Shown: positions 9,084 to 17,105 of the stretch, in pieces | Position numbering within the stretch: position 1 is the first letter of the stretch | Layout: every line of letters begins with the position of its first letter | Source: Polaribacter butkevichii | Lineage (GTDB): Bacteria > Bacteroidota > Bacteroidia > Flavobacteriales > Flavobacteriaceae | DNA length: 64,000 nucleotides | Direction of reading: 5' to 3' | NCBI RefSeq assembly: GCF_038024105.1 | Contig: NZ_CP150661.1 | Location: 3,377,501-3,441,500 of the forward strand | Notes under the pieces: generated by a model | Told to the model about the DNA's origin: nothing | The model's database searches: none | What the model saw: the letters and a program-made list of their open reading frames with translations, nothing else | Made by a program: the position numbers and the translations under genes

Positions 9084-9124
9084 TATGCATGCATAGTAAA
9101 TTTGAAAAAAGTTATGCGTGCATA
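9084..9124. promoter_or_regulatory. tandem MarR-type operators
   Basis: Perfect 12-bp palindrome TATGCATGCATA (9084-9095) and a near-copy TATGCGTGCATA (9113-9124), each followed by GTAAA. Centres are 29 bp apart, close to three helical turns. They overlap the region between the -7 and -33 boxes of the marR promoter, so bound repressor would block polymerase. Binding by the adjacent MarR is inferred. Confidence 0.7.
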
Positions 9125-9349
9125 GTAAAATTTAACAAAAAATATAGATGTTTTTTTAAAACGTATTCGTGCTTTATGATCGTTTTTTTTCAATATTTAT
9201 TGGGGTTACAGGAATAATTTAATCTTTAGATTCTTAATTTTTATAAAATGGTTTTTTAAGGCAAGCCTTTAGATAAAAGTAAAAAGAGATTCTTTTAATT
9301 TATATTGTAACGTTTTAGTCTCTATGAATACTAATATTATTAAAATATG
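9125..9349. other. AT-rich intergenic region, nothing recognised
   Basis: Between the marR operators and the promoter of the ABC operon. No ORF of useful size, strong hairpin or repeat seen. Confidence 0.5.
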
Positions 9350-9357
9350 TAAGTTTG
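9350..9357 (+). promoter_or_regulatory. -7 promoter box for the ABC/MscS/NtrC operon
   Basis: TAAGTTTG matches TAnnTTTG and lies 39 bp upstream of the ATPase ATG. No clear -33 TTTG was found at the usual distance. Confidence 0.5.
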
Positions 9358-9396
9358 TAGTACCGAGAACTTTTCTGAAAAAAATAATAATACTGA

Positions 9397-10326
9397 ATGA
9401 AGAATTTATTAGAAGTTAATAATGTTGTAAAAAATTATGGAGATTTTAGAGCATTAAATGATGTTTCCTTGCACATTCCTAAAGGATGTGTTTTTGGTTT
9501 ATTAGGACCAAATGGAGCGGGAAAAACATCTTTAATTCGGATTATCAACCAAATTACAATGCCAGATAGTGGTGCTATCATTTTAGATGGAGAAGAATTG
9601 GCTCCGCATCATACAGCGCAAATTGGGTATTTACCAGAAGAGCGTGGTTTGTATAAATCGATGAAAGTAGGAGAACAAGCATTGTATTTGGCACAATTAA
9701 AAGGATTAAGTAAATCCGAAGCAAAAAAACGGTTAAAATATTGGTTCGATAAATTTGATATTTCTGCTTGGTGGAACAAAAAAATTGAGGAACTGTCTAA
9801 AGGAATGGCGCAAAAAGTACAATTTATTGTTACGGTGATGCACAATCCTAAATTATTAATTTTTGATGAACCTTTTTCTGGGTTCGATCCTATTAATGCG
9901 CAATTAATTGCTAAAGAAATTTTACAACTTCGTGATGAAGGAGCAACCATTATTTTCTCGACACACAGAATGGAATCGGTAGAAGAAATGTGCGATGAAA
10001 TTGCTTTGATTGATAAATCTAATAAAATTTTAGACGGAAAGTTAGATGATATCAAACGCGAGTTTAGAACGCACACTTTTCAAGTGGGATTAAATACAGC
10101 AAATCCTAAGGAGGTAGAAGCAATGTTAAAAGAGAATTTTGAAGTTTCGCCAGCAAACTTTAAATTATTAAATGATAGTTTAACCCTAAATGTAAAATTA
10201 ACAGCAGCAAATTCATCTAACGATTTACTATCTTTTTTAACAAGTAGAGGAGAAGTGCAACATTTTGTAGAGTTGATACCAAGTGCAAACGATATTTTTA
10301 TTCAGGCAATACAAAAAAATAGTTAA
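9397..10326 (+). CDS. ABC transporter ATP-binding protein (NatA-like)
   Basis: A 309-residue cytoplasmic ATPase. Walker A GPNGAGKT at about 37-44, signature ELSKGMAQKVQ near 135 (degenerate LSGGQ, as in NatA/DrrA-type exporters), Walker B LLIFDEPFSGFDP, and switch His in IIFSTHRME. The C-terminal 90 residues are the DUF4162-like extension of export ATPases. It energises the permease encoded 4 bp downstream. The substrate cannot be read; NatAB homologues export sodium or drugs. First gene of a tightly spaced operon with the permease, a MscS channel and an NtrC-like regulator. Confidence 0.92.
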   Translation: MKNLLEVNNVVKNYGDFRALNDVSLHIPKGCVFGLLGPNGAGKTSLIRIINQITMPDSGAIILDGEELAPHHTAQIGYLPEERGLYKSMKVGEQALYLAQLKGLSKSEAKKRLKYWFDKFDISAWWNKKIEELSKGMAQKVQFIVTVMHNPKLLIFDEPFSGFDPINAQLIAKEILQLRDEGATIIFSTHRMESVEEMCDEIALIDKSNKILDGKLDDIKREFRTHTFQVGLNTANPKEVEAMLKENFEVSPANFKLLNDSLTLNVKLTAANSSNDLLSFLTSRGEVQHFVELIPSANDIFIQAIQKNS

Positions 10327-10330
10327 GAAA

Positions 10331-11656
10331 ATGAGCAAGTTAAAACTAATTATACAGCGAGAGTTTATTGCAAAGGTTCGTAACAAATCTTTTATAATGA
10401 TGACTTTTTTAAGTCCGTTATTAATGCTTGGTATGGGAGCCTTAGTTTATTTTCTGATGAAAAAGAATGACGAAAAGGTAAAAGAAATTGTGTATGTAGA
10501 TAATTCTAAATTGTTTTCTAAAGACGATTTTAAAGACACAGAAACTGTTCATTATTTAGATTATACTGCATTAGGAGTAGATGAAACCAAAAAGAAAGTA
10601 GAAGAAGGTAATTATTATGGAGCGTTAATTATACCTAAACAAGATAGTTTAGAGTTGTTGGCACATGCTATAGAGTTTTATTCTAAAGATTCTCCAGGAA
10701 TGTCTGTTATAGGTTCTCTAGAAAATAAAATAGAAACCAAGATTAGAAATGAAAAACTAAATGATTTTGGTATCGATTTAGAAAAAATTAAAGCATCTAA
10801 AATTAATACAGATATAAAAATGTTTAATTTTTCTGGAGAAGAGTCTTCCAAATTAATAAACGGATTAAAAATAGGTATTGGTGCAGTTGCTGGTTACTTA
10901 TTAATGATGTTTGTTATTATTTACGGTAACTCTGTAATGCGAAGTGTTATAGAAGAGAAAACAAGTAGAATTATAGAAATTATTGTATCGTCTGTAAAAC
11001 CTTTTCAGTTAATGTTGGGTAAAATTATAGGGAACGCTTCTGCTGGTTTATTACAGTTCTTTATTTGGGGAATTATATTGCTTGTATTAAAAACGGTTGC
11101 TTCATCTGTTTTTGGAGTAGATGTGGTAGAAATGCAAACTGCAAGAGTACCAGCAGAACAGATGGAAGCAGTAAAAGCGGCAACCGGAGGTGGAGAAATG
11201 CAAATGATAATGCAAGAAGTTTTAAGGCTGCCAATTTTAAAAATGTTTGTCTTATTTATTTTTTACTTTTTAGGAGGGTTTATGCTGTATAGTTCTCTGT
11301 TTGCCGCAGTTGGGGCAGCTGTAGATAATGAAACAGATACACAACAATTTATGTTGCCAATAATGTTGCCTTTAATGTTAGGTATTTACGTTGGTTTTGC
11401 AACGGTTATGAACGATCCTCATGGATCTATAGCAATATTGTTTTCTTACATTCCGTTTACAAGTCCTATTGTGATGCTAATGAGAGTTCCTTTTGGAGTT
11501 TCTTGGTATGAGTTGGCAATTTCTATGGCATTATTATTGGTTACCTTTGTATTTATGGTTTGGTTAGCAGCAAAAATATATAGAGTAGGTATTTTAATGT
11601 ATGGTAAAAAACCAACCTATAAAGACTTGTATAAGTGGTTAAAGTATAAAGGCTAA
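10331..11656 (+). CDS. ABC transporter permease (NatB-like, ABC-2 type)
   Basis: A 441-residue membrane protein. One segment near the N-terminus (FLSPLLMLGMGALVYFLM), a large extracytoplasmic region (about 50-175), then five or more C-terminal segments, the layout of NatB/ABC-2 permeases. The motif MRSVIEEKTSRIIEIIVSS after the second segment is characteristic of that group. I chose ATG at 10331, just past the ATPase stop codon; a longer frame from 10283 overlaps the ATPase gene by 44 bp and adds no domain. It forms the exporter with the preceding ATPase. Confidence 0.9.
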   Translation: MSKLKLIIQREFIAKVRNKSFIMMTFLSPLLMLGMGALVYFLMKKNDEKVKEIVYVDNSKLFSKDDFKDTETVHYLDYTALGVDETKKKVEEGNYYGALIIPKQDSLELLAHAIEFYSKDSPGMSVIGSLENKIETKIRNEKLNDFGIDLEKIKASKINTDIKMFNFSGEESSKLINGLKIGIGAVAGYLLMMFVIIYGNSVMRSVIEEKTSRIIEIIVSSVKPFQLMLGKIIGNASAGLLQFFIWGIILLVLKTVASSVFGVDVVEMQTARVPAEQMEAVKAATGGGEMQMIMQEVLRLPILKMFVLFIFYFLGGFMLYSSLFAAVGAAVDNETDTQQFMLPIMLPLMLGIYVGFATVMNDPHGSIAILFSYIPFTSPIVMLMRVPFGVSWYELAISMALLLVTFVFMVWLAAKIYRVGILMYGKKPTYKDLYKWLKYKG

Positions 11657-11661
11657 TTTTT

Positions 11662-12483
11662 ATGGAAAAGCTAAAAGAATTTCTTAATTATTCGTTTAAT
11701 TTAACAGACGGTATTCATCTTAATGTAAAAACAATTTTGGTGGTAACCATTGTTTTTGTTTTAACAAGTTTATGTATAAATTTGATAAGAAAGTTTGTTA
11801 ACAAAAGTTTAAATGAAGAAGATAAAGGAAAGTTTAAAGCAGTTTTTTCATTTGTAAAATATATAATCTACACCATTGTTTTAGTCATAGCTTTAGAGTC
11901 TTCTGGGATTAAAGTTGGGGTGTTATTAGCTGGTTCTGCTGCATTATTAGTAGGTATTGGTTTAGGGTTACAAACCTTATTTCAAGACATTGTATCTGGT
12001 ATTTTTATCATTTTAGACAAATCTCTACATGTTAATGATATTATAGAAATTGAAGGGAAAGTTGGAAAAGTGGTAGAAATAAGGTTAAGAACAACAAGAG
12101 CAATTACTATAGATGATAAAGTACTTATTGTGCCTAATCATAAATTTTTAACCACTAGTTTATTTAATTGGACACAAAATGGAAGTCAAACAACAGAAAG
12201 TGTTGCCATTGGTGTTGCTTATGGTTCGGACGTAGCGCTAGTTAAAAAACTTTTAATAGAGGTAGCAAAAGCACATCCAAGAGTTTTAACATCAAAAGAA
12301 CCAAGAGTTTTGTTTGATGATTTTGGAGACAGTGCGTTACAATTTAAATTGCTTTTTGTTATCAATAATAGTTACGAACACTTAACCATAAAGAGTGATT
12401 TACGTTTTGCTATTGATCAAAAATTTAGAGAAAATAATATTTCAATTCCATTTCCACAAAGAGATGTACACCTTATAAAATAA
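11662..12483 (+). CDS. MscS family mechanosensitive ion channel
   Basis: A 273-residue inner-membrane channel with three predicted segments: about 22-40, 60-80 and the pore helix GVLLAGSAALLVGIGLGLQTLF (Gly/Ala-rich TM3, about 88-110). The following beta domain contains HVNDIIEIEGKVGKVVEIRLRTT and VPNHKFLTTSLFNWT. MscS proteins open under membrane tension on osmotic downshock and release solutes. It lies 5 bp from the permease and 7 bp from the regulator gene, so all four genes are probably one transcript. The link between exporter, channel and regulator suggests an envelope or ion stress function (inference). Confidence 0.92.
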   Translation: MEKLKEFLNYSFNLTDGIHLNVKTILVVTIVFVLTSLCINLIRKFVNKSLNEEDKGKFKAVFSFVKYIIYTIVLVIALESSGIKVGVLLAGSAALLVGIGLGLQTLFQDIVSGIFIILDKSLHVNDIIEIEGKVGKVVEIRLRTTRAITIDDKVLIVPNHKFLTTSLFNWTQNGSQTTESVAIGVAYGSDVALVKKLLIEVAKAHPRVLTSKEPRVLFDDFGDSALQFKLLFVINNSYEHLTIKSDLRFAIDQKFRENNISIPFPQRDVHLIK

Positions 12484-12490
12484 GAAAAAG

Positions 12491-13654
12491 ATGCCAAAAA
12501 TATTAATAATAGAAGATGAAGCTGCTATTAGAAGAGTTTTAACAAAAATAATTTCAGAAGAAAATGAAACGTATCATGTAGAAGAGGCAGAAGACGGATT
12601 ATTAGGAATTGAAATGATTAAAAATAATGATTACGATTTGGTTTTGTGTGATATTAAAATGCCAAAAATGGATGGCGTTGAGGTGTTAGAAAAGGCAAAA
12701 AAAATAAAACCAGAAATACCAATTGTTATGATTTCTGGTCATGGAGATTTAGATACAGCAGTAAATACTATGCGTTTAGGTGCTTTCGATTATATTTCTA
12801 AACCACCAGATTTAAATAGGCTTTTAAATACAGTAAGAAATGCTTTGGATACAAAAGTGTTGATTGTAGAGAACAAAAGGCTAAAGAAAAAAGTAAGCAA
12901 GAACTATGAAATGATTGGTGAAAGCGACGCAATTTCTCACATAAAAGAGATGATTGAAAAAGTAGCACCAACAGATGCAAGAGTTTTAATTACTGGTCCT
13001 AATGGAACAGGAAAAGAATTGGTAGCGCATTGGTTGCACGAAAAATCGGATAGAGTAAAAGCACCATTAATTGAAGTAAATTGTGCTGCAATTCCATCAG
13101 AATTAATAGAAAGTGAATTATTTGGACATGTAAAAGGTTCTTTTACAGGCGCAAATAAAGATAGAGCAGGTAAGTTTGAAGCAGCAAATGGTGGAACTAT
13201 TTTTTTGGATGAAATAGGAGACATGAGTTTGTCTGCACAAGCAAAAGTTTTGCGTGCTTTGCAAGAAAATAAAATTCAACGTGTAGGTTCTGATAGAGAT
13301 ATCAAAGTAAATGTTAGAATAGTTGCTGCAACCAATAAAAATCTAAAGGAAGAAATTGCAGAAGGTAGGTTTAGAGAAGATTTGTATCATAGATTAGCTG
13401 TTATTTTAATTCAGGTTCCTTCTTTAAATGATCGAAGAGAAGATATTCCTTTATTAGTAGATTTTTTTACGGATAAAATCTCGGTAGAACAAGGAATGCC
13501 TAAAAAAGGATTTTCTTCTGCAGCAATTAAATTGTTACAAGAGTACGATTGGACAGGTAATATACGTGAATTAAGAAATGTGGTAGAACGTTTAATTATT
13601 CTTGGTGAGAAAGAGGTTTCTGCAAAAGACATTAAACTTTTTGCTTCTAAATAG
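12491..13654 (+). CDS. sigma-54-dependent response regulator without C-terminal HTH
   Basis: A 387-residue NtrC-like protein. Receiver domain 1-120 with phospho-acceptor D54 (LVLCDIKMPKMDG) and K104 region. AAA+ domain about 143-375 with Walker A GPNGTGKE, sigma-54 contact loop GSFTGA (canonical GAFTGA), Walker B GGTIFLDEIGD and arginine-rich sensor FREDLYHRLAV. The protein ends at EVSAKDIKLFASK, just after the AAA+ lid, so the Fis-type DNA-binding domain of NtrC is missing. It may activate RpoN-holoenzyme from solution or through a partner. No histidine kinase gene is adjacent. Fourth gene of the ABC/MscS operon. Confidence 0.92.
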   Translation: MPKILIIEDEAAIRRVLTKIISEENETYHVEEAEDGLLGIEMIKNNDYDLVLCDIKMPKMDGVEVLEKAKKIKPEIPIVMISGHGDLDTAVNTMRLGAFDYISKPPDLNRLLNTVRNALDTKVLIVENKRLKKKVSKNYEMIGESDAISHIKEMIEKVAPTDARVLITGPNGTGKELVAHWLHEKSDRVKAPLIEVNCAAIPSELIESELFGHVKGSFTGANKDRAGKFEAANGGTIFLDEIGDMSLSAQAKVLRALQENKIQRVGSDRDIKVNVRIVAATNKNLKEEIAEGRFREDLYHRLAVILIQVPSLNDRREDIPLLVDFFTDKISVEQGMPKKGFSSAAIKLLQEYDWTGNIRELRNVVERLIILGEKEVSAKDIKLFASK

Positions 13655-13750
13655 TGTAAAACTATTGTTAAATCAAGTAACTATAAATAAAGTTGATGGA
13701 AATATAAAAAGTTACCATTGACTTTTTTTCTTTTTTAAGGTATTGAATTT

Positions 13751-13758
13751 TATCTTTG
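13751..13758 (+). promoter_or_regulatory. -7 promoter box for the peroxiredoxin gene
   Basis: TATCTTTG fits TAnnTTTG; 44 bp upstream of the ATG. No convincing -33 box seen at the right distance. Confidence 0.55.
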
Positions 13759-13802
13759 TGGTGTTAAAAAAATAGAATATTAATAATAAAAAAATAAAAA
13801 AA

Positions 13803-14444
13803 ATGGCAACAGCAGTAGGGAAAAAATTTCCAGATTTAAATGTAGACGCAATGAATGAAATGGGAGATACATTTAAATTAAATGTATTGGAAGAAGCAAT
13901 TAATAACAAAAAGAAAGTGTTATTATTTTGGTACCCAAAAGACTTTACATTTGTTTGTCCTACAGAATTACATGCTTTTCAGGCAGCTTTGGGAGAATTT
14001 GAAAAAAGAAATACAATTGTAATTGGTGCTTCTTGTGATACTCCAGAGGTGCACTTTGCATGGTTAAGTACTTCTAAAGACAATGGTGGAATTGAAGGTG
14101 TTACTTACCCAATTTTAGCAGATTCTAACAGAAACTTATCATCAATTTTAGGTATTTTAGATATTACCAATGAAACTTTTGATGAAGCTTCACAAACAAT
14201 TCAAGTAGAAGGAGATAACGTAACTTATAGAGCTACTTATTTAATTGATGAAGAAGGAACTGTTTTTCATGAAGGAATTAACCACATGCCAGTTGGTAGA
14301 AATGTAAATGAATTTTTACGTTTAATTGATGCTTATGCACACGTTCAATCTCACGGAGAAGTTTGTCCTGCAAACTGGGAAGAAGGTAAAGACGCAATGT
14401 CTCCTGATGCAAAAGGAACTGCAGCTTATTTAGCTTCTCACTAA
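13803..14444 (+). CDS. 2-Cys peroxiredoxin (AhpC/Prx1 type)
   Basis: A 213-residue cytoplasmic peroxidase reducing hydrogen peroxide and organic peroxides. The peroxidatic Cys is in DFTFVCPTELHAF near residue 49; the resolving Cys is in HGEVCPANWEEGKDAM near 197. Both are present, so a typical 2-Cys mechanism is expected. The thioredoxin-like gene 78 bp downstream is a plausible reductant, and AhpF is not nearby. The spacer to that gene holds a structured hairpin. Confidence 0.93.
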   Translation: MATAVGKKFPDLNVDAMNEMGDTFKLNVLEEAINNKKKVLLFWYPKDFTFVCPTELHAFQAALGEFEKRNTIVIGASCDTPEVHFAWLSTSKDNGGIEGVTYPILADSNRNLSSILGILDITNETFDEASQTIQVEGDNVTYRATYLIDEEGTVFHEGINHMPVGRNVNEFLRLIDAYAHVQSHGEVCPANWEEGKDAMSPDAKGTAAYLASH

Positions 14445-14455
14445 TAAAAATTAAG

Positions 14456-14506
14456 AATAAAGAGTTCGTGTGTGTATCGGGGGATTAATGCGCGGACTAC
14501 TTTATT
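14456..14506 (+). other. two-tier hairpin between peroxiredoxin and thioredoxin genes
   Basis: Lower stem AATAAAG/CTTTATT (7 bp), small internal bulge, upper stem GTTCGTG/CGCGGAC (7 bp with G-U pairs), and a 20-nt GC-richer loop (14471-14490). Its base composition is clearly above the surrounding AT-rich DNA. It may be a leaky terminator, a processing site or a structured leader for the thioredoxin gene. Confidence 0.5.
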
Positions 14507-14522
14507 TTAAATATTTAATATT

Positions 14523-14831
14523 ATGGTACAAGAATTAAGTGTAGATAATTTAGCAGAAATAGTTTCTGATAATAAAAAGGTAGTTGTACAATATGCAGCA
14601 ACTTGGTGTGGAAACTGTAGAATTATGAAACCAAAGTTTAAAAAATTATCTTCAGAAAATGAAGATATGGTTTTTGTAATTGCAGATGCAGAAAAATTTC
14701 CTGAAAGTAGAAAATTAGCAGACGTTAGTAATTTGCCAACATTTGCTACTTTTGTAGATGGAAAAATAGTGAATCAAACACAAACAAATAAGTTTGAAGT
14801 TTTAAAGGATCTAGTAAACGAAGTTGTTTAA
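14523..14831 (+). CDS. thioredoxin family protein
   Basis: A 102-residue thioredoxin fold with active site WCGNC at about residues 27-31 (WCGPC in classical thioredoxin; Asn replaces Pro, which usually changes redox potential). The cis-Pro is present in VSNLPTFATF. No signal peptide, so cytoplasmic. Placed directly after a 2-Cys peroxiredoxin, it is a likely electron donor for it. The next small gene starts 2 bp after its stop. Confidence 0.9.
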   Translation: MVQELSVDNLAEIVSDNKKVVVQYAATWCGNCRIMKPKFKKLSSENEDMVFVIADAEKFPESRKLADVSNLPTFATFVDGKIVNQTQTNKFEVLKDLVNEVV

Positions 14832-14833
14832 TT

Positions 14834-15091
14834 ATGAAATTACCTGTAATAAAACACTTAACTAATTTTATCGAAGAAAACGATCAAGATTATGTGCTAG
14901 AAACCATAGAAACTTTAGAAGCTTTAACAGAAGTTCCATCTTTAAAAGATGAAGAATTAGACGTTATTGGAGAGTTAATTTCTAATATGTACGGAGCTGT
15001 TGAGGTAGATAAAATGATAAAAGAAGGAACACCTAAAAAAGAAGCATTAAATGCTTTTATGAAACGTGTTCTAGGTTCTATTGATAAATAA
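14834..15091 (+). CDS. conserved small hypothetical protein
   Basis: An 85-residue, acidic, helical protein without signal peptide, membrane segment or Cys. I do not recognise a functional domain (possibly DUF6952, from memory). It starts 2 bp after the thioredoxin stop, so is translationally coupled to it, and probably acts in the same peroxide-defence unit. A strong terminator follows. Confidence 0.75.
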   Translation: MKLPVIKHLTNFIEENDQDYVLETIETLEALTEVPSLKDEELDVIGELISNMYGAVEVDKMIKEGTPKKEALNAFMKRVLGSIDK

Positions 15092-15114
15092 ATAGCGACC
15101 TTTATAATGTATAA

Positions 15115-15146
15115 AAATCTCAAGTGAAAGCTTGAGATTTTTTTTT
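15115..15146 (+). terminator. terminator of the peroxiredoxin-thioredoxin unit
   Basis: Stem AAATCTCAAG / CTTGAGATTT, loop TGAAAG, followed by a run of nine T. Classical rho-independent form. Confidence 0.88.
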
Positions 15147-15189
15147 GATAGCAATGAACCTTTTATTGCTCTTAAGTTTTTTATTAGAT

Positions 15190-15224
15190 AAACCTCATTA
15201 ACATTTCAATGTTGATGAGGTTTA
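15190..15224. terminator. second hairpin between convergent genes
   Basis: Long stem AACCTCATTAACATT / AATGTTGATGAGGTT with one G-T pair. It lies between the peroxiredoxin unit and the leftward gene ending at 15255 and probably serves that leftward transcript or both. Confidence 0.6.
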
Positions 15225-15254
15225 TTTTATCTGTTTTTATTTATAATACAGTTC

Positions 15255-15449
15255 TTAGTGGTTTTTTATTTCCTCTAATTCCTTTTCTAAAGCCTCTGCT
15301 TTTTCTTTAAATTTTTGCATAGCATTTTTAAGCTGACTGACTTTTTTAATGAGCTCATCATTTTGTAAAGCTTCGTAAGTTGTTGCGCCGTTTGTTTCTT
15401 TTATTTTTGATTTGCCTCCGCAAGTTGGGCAATTTACTACTGTACTCAT
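15255..15449 (-). CDS. small zinc-ribbon-start, coiled-coil protein
   Basis: About 64 residues. The N-terminus has one CPTCG knuckle (residues 7-11), half of a zinc ribbon, which may bind metal on dimerisation. The C-terminal half (about 35-60) is a charged coiled coil with Leu/Lys/Glu heptads. Function unknown. I prefer the ATG at 15449, one base after the stop of the preceding gene; an ATG at 15458 would overlap that stop by 8 bp. Confidence 0.7.
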   Translation of the reverse strand: MSTVVNCPTCGGKSKIKETNGATTYEALQNDELIKKVSQLKNAMQKFKEKAEALEKELEEIKNH

Positions 15450-15450
15450 T

Positions 15451-15900
15451 TTATTCATTTTTTTTTAAATGATCTATAATTCCACTTTTAAACACGGTTT
15501 TTAAAGGTCTTTCAGCTTTGTTTACATAACCAATGATAATAGAAGTGTGTACTATCATTTTTTCAAAATCTAAAACCACGGTTAAATAATCTTTTTTACC
15601 TGTTTCGTGCCAGTTAACGATATAAAGATCATTGCCAATTTTTTTTGAACGATATGGAATGTCTTTATTTCCATTTCCTTTTGCTGGTCCTGCCACCCAT
15701 TTATATTTGGCTTTACCTTTGTAAAAATCAAAGTGAATGGCAGTACCATTTTGATATTGAAAATTAAAAGAATAGCCGTCTAAATAATGTTCTGGCTCTC
15801 CAAATTGAAAGTTGTTTTTTTCTTGTGTTTTGTTTTGTGCTAAACCAAGTCCAACACTAAATAATACTAGATAAATAGATGTGATTAATTTTGTTTTCAT
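15451..15900 (-). CDS. secreted MoaF-like / lipocalin-like protein
   Basis: 149 residues with a Sec signal peptide (MKTKLITSIYLVLFSVGLGLAQ). The mature part is all-beta and resembles the MoaF or phenolic-acid-decarboxylase barrel: KYKWVAGP, then DLYIVNWHETGKKDYLTVVLDFEK with the typical Trp-x-Glu. Its ligand and activity are not evident. Periplasmic location expected. The small coiled-coil gene follows with a one-base gap and is likely co-transcribed. Confidence 0.6.
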   Translation of the reverse strand: MKTKLITSIYLVLFSVGLGLAQNKTQEKNNFQFGEPEHYLDGYSFNFQYQNGTAIHFDFYKGKAKYKWVAGPAKGNGNKDIPYRSKKIGNDLYIVNWHETGKKDYLTVVLDFEKMIVHTSIIIGYVNKAERPLKTVFKSGIIDHLKKNE

Positions 15901-16150
15901 AATTTTTGGTTTTAAATAGATTCAATTGCTTTTTTGTTTTCAGTGTTGCTTGTAGTCATAAAAACAACAGTATAACAAGTTGTAAACATTTGTTTTATTG
16001 TTGTACAAAGATGAAGCAATTGCAACTTATACAAAAGATAAAAAAGTGACTTAAAATGGTAAAAGTTGGACCAATAGTCTTCTTATATTGATTTTATAAA
16101 TGATTTTGGGGAAATTATACTTTTTTTTCTCTTTCTAATAAAAACGATCC

Positions 16151-16927
16151 TTACTTCTTTAATTTTGATTTAATGAAAAGAGCCATTTCTTTTCCCCAAA
16201 TCTTATAAGTCAGTTCTGAAGGATGAACACCATCACTAAAATATATTTTAGAATTATTATTAGGTAATGCATGTTTTTTACTCCATTGCTCCAAGGTAAT
16301 TACTTCATTATAGTAAAAAACGTTCTTTTTGTTTTTAGTTAAGAGATCTAACCTTTTGCCAAAAATTTCTACCAAATTACCAATTACAAATTTTATAGCC
16401 CTTGTAAAAGCAGGAAACTCTTTTATTGGAGGCATATTTGTAAAGAAAATAGGTGTTCTTGGGAATTTATTTTGAAGTAAATTAATGAGTTCTTCAATGG
16501 ATTTATGCCAATTTTTAGGAGAATTTAAAGTAAAAGCATCGTTACCACCCATACCAATAATAATGATGTCGGTACTGGTTTCTTCAATTTTCGGAATAAT
16601 TTTTTTACAAACTCTTTCTGCCGTATAACCACTTCTTGCGTATACTCGCCAATTTATATTTTTTTGTAATTCTGCAGAAAGTGTATCTGCTAAAGCTCCT
16701 GTAAAACCGTTTTTATGATAGTCTACGCCAACTCCTGCAATGGTACTTTCTCCGATAGAAAGTATATGTAGTGTTTTGTTAAAATTTCCATTTACCAAAC
16801 CTTTTGGTTCTTTGGCTTCAGGAAGTGAGGGAACTTTTTTACGAATGTTTTTTCCTTGAAAATATAAAATAGGTAGTAAAGGAATAGAAACAATACTGCC
16901 TAGAAAGTATTTTAATTTACTGTTCAT
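16151..16927 (-). CDS. SGNH/GDSL hydrolase family protein
   Basis: 258 residues, N-terminal hydrophobic anchor (YFLGSIVSIPLLPILYF). SGNH blocks: block I LSIGESTIAG (GES in place of GDS, Ser nucleophile retained), block III IIGMGGNDAF (Asn oxyanion), block V FSDGVHPSE (catalytic Asp and His). Such enzymes are esterases or deacylases acting on lipids or acylated sugars; the substrate is not evident. The start codon overlaps the end of the small Lys-rich gene by 11 bp. Confidence 0.88.
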   Translation of the reverse strand: MNSKLKYFLGSIVSIPLLPILYFQGKNIRKKVPSLPEAKEPKGLVNGNFNKTLHILSIGESTIAGVGVDYHKNGFTGALADTLSAELQKNINWRVYARSGYTAERVCKKIIPKIEETSTDIIIIGMGGNDAFTLNSPKNWHKSIEELINLLQNKFPRTPIFFTNMPPIKEFPAFTRAIKFVIGNLVEIFGKRLDLLTKNKKNVFYYNEVITLEQWSKKHALPNNNSKIYFSDGVHPSELTYKIWGKEMALFIKSKLKK

Positions 16928-17084
16928 CTTTTTTTTCCTCGTTCGCTTTTTTTATAATAGCTTTTAAACGTTCTTTATTAAGTTGTTTTTCTAATTTTAC
17001 CTTATTGATTTTTTGATTCATCAATTTAGTGTGTTTTGCTTTATTAACGGAATTTTTTGCTTTTCCTTTTCCCTTTTTTGGCAT
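16917..17084 (-). CDS. 55-residue lysine-rich protein
   Basis: ATG at 17084, stop at 16917, overlapping the SGNH hydrolase start by 11 bp in another frame. Translation begins MPKKGKGKAKNSVNKAKH and ends KKANEEKKDEQ: about one third Lys, no Cys, no hydrophobic segment, so probably a basic helical, possibly nucleic-acid-binding peptide. The overlapping stop/start arrangement suggests translational coupling. Function unknown, and coding status rests on the intact frame and overlap. Confidence 0.5.
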   Translation of the reverse strand: MPKKGKGKAKNSVNKAKHTKLMNQKINKVKLEKQLNKERLKAIIKKANEEKKDEQ

Positions 17085-17105
17085 TGTAATAAAATTAAGG
17101 GTTAG

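Noticed and set aside
9609..10076. 155-codon ORF antisense to the ABC ATPase gene
   Set aside because: It lies entirely opposite a gene with complete ABC motifs and shows no recognisable domain, so it is a shadow frame.
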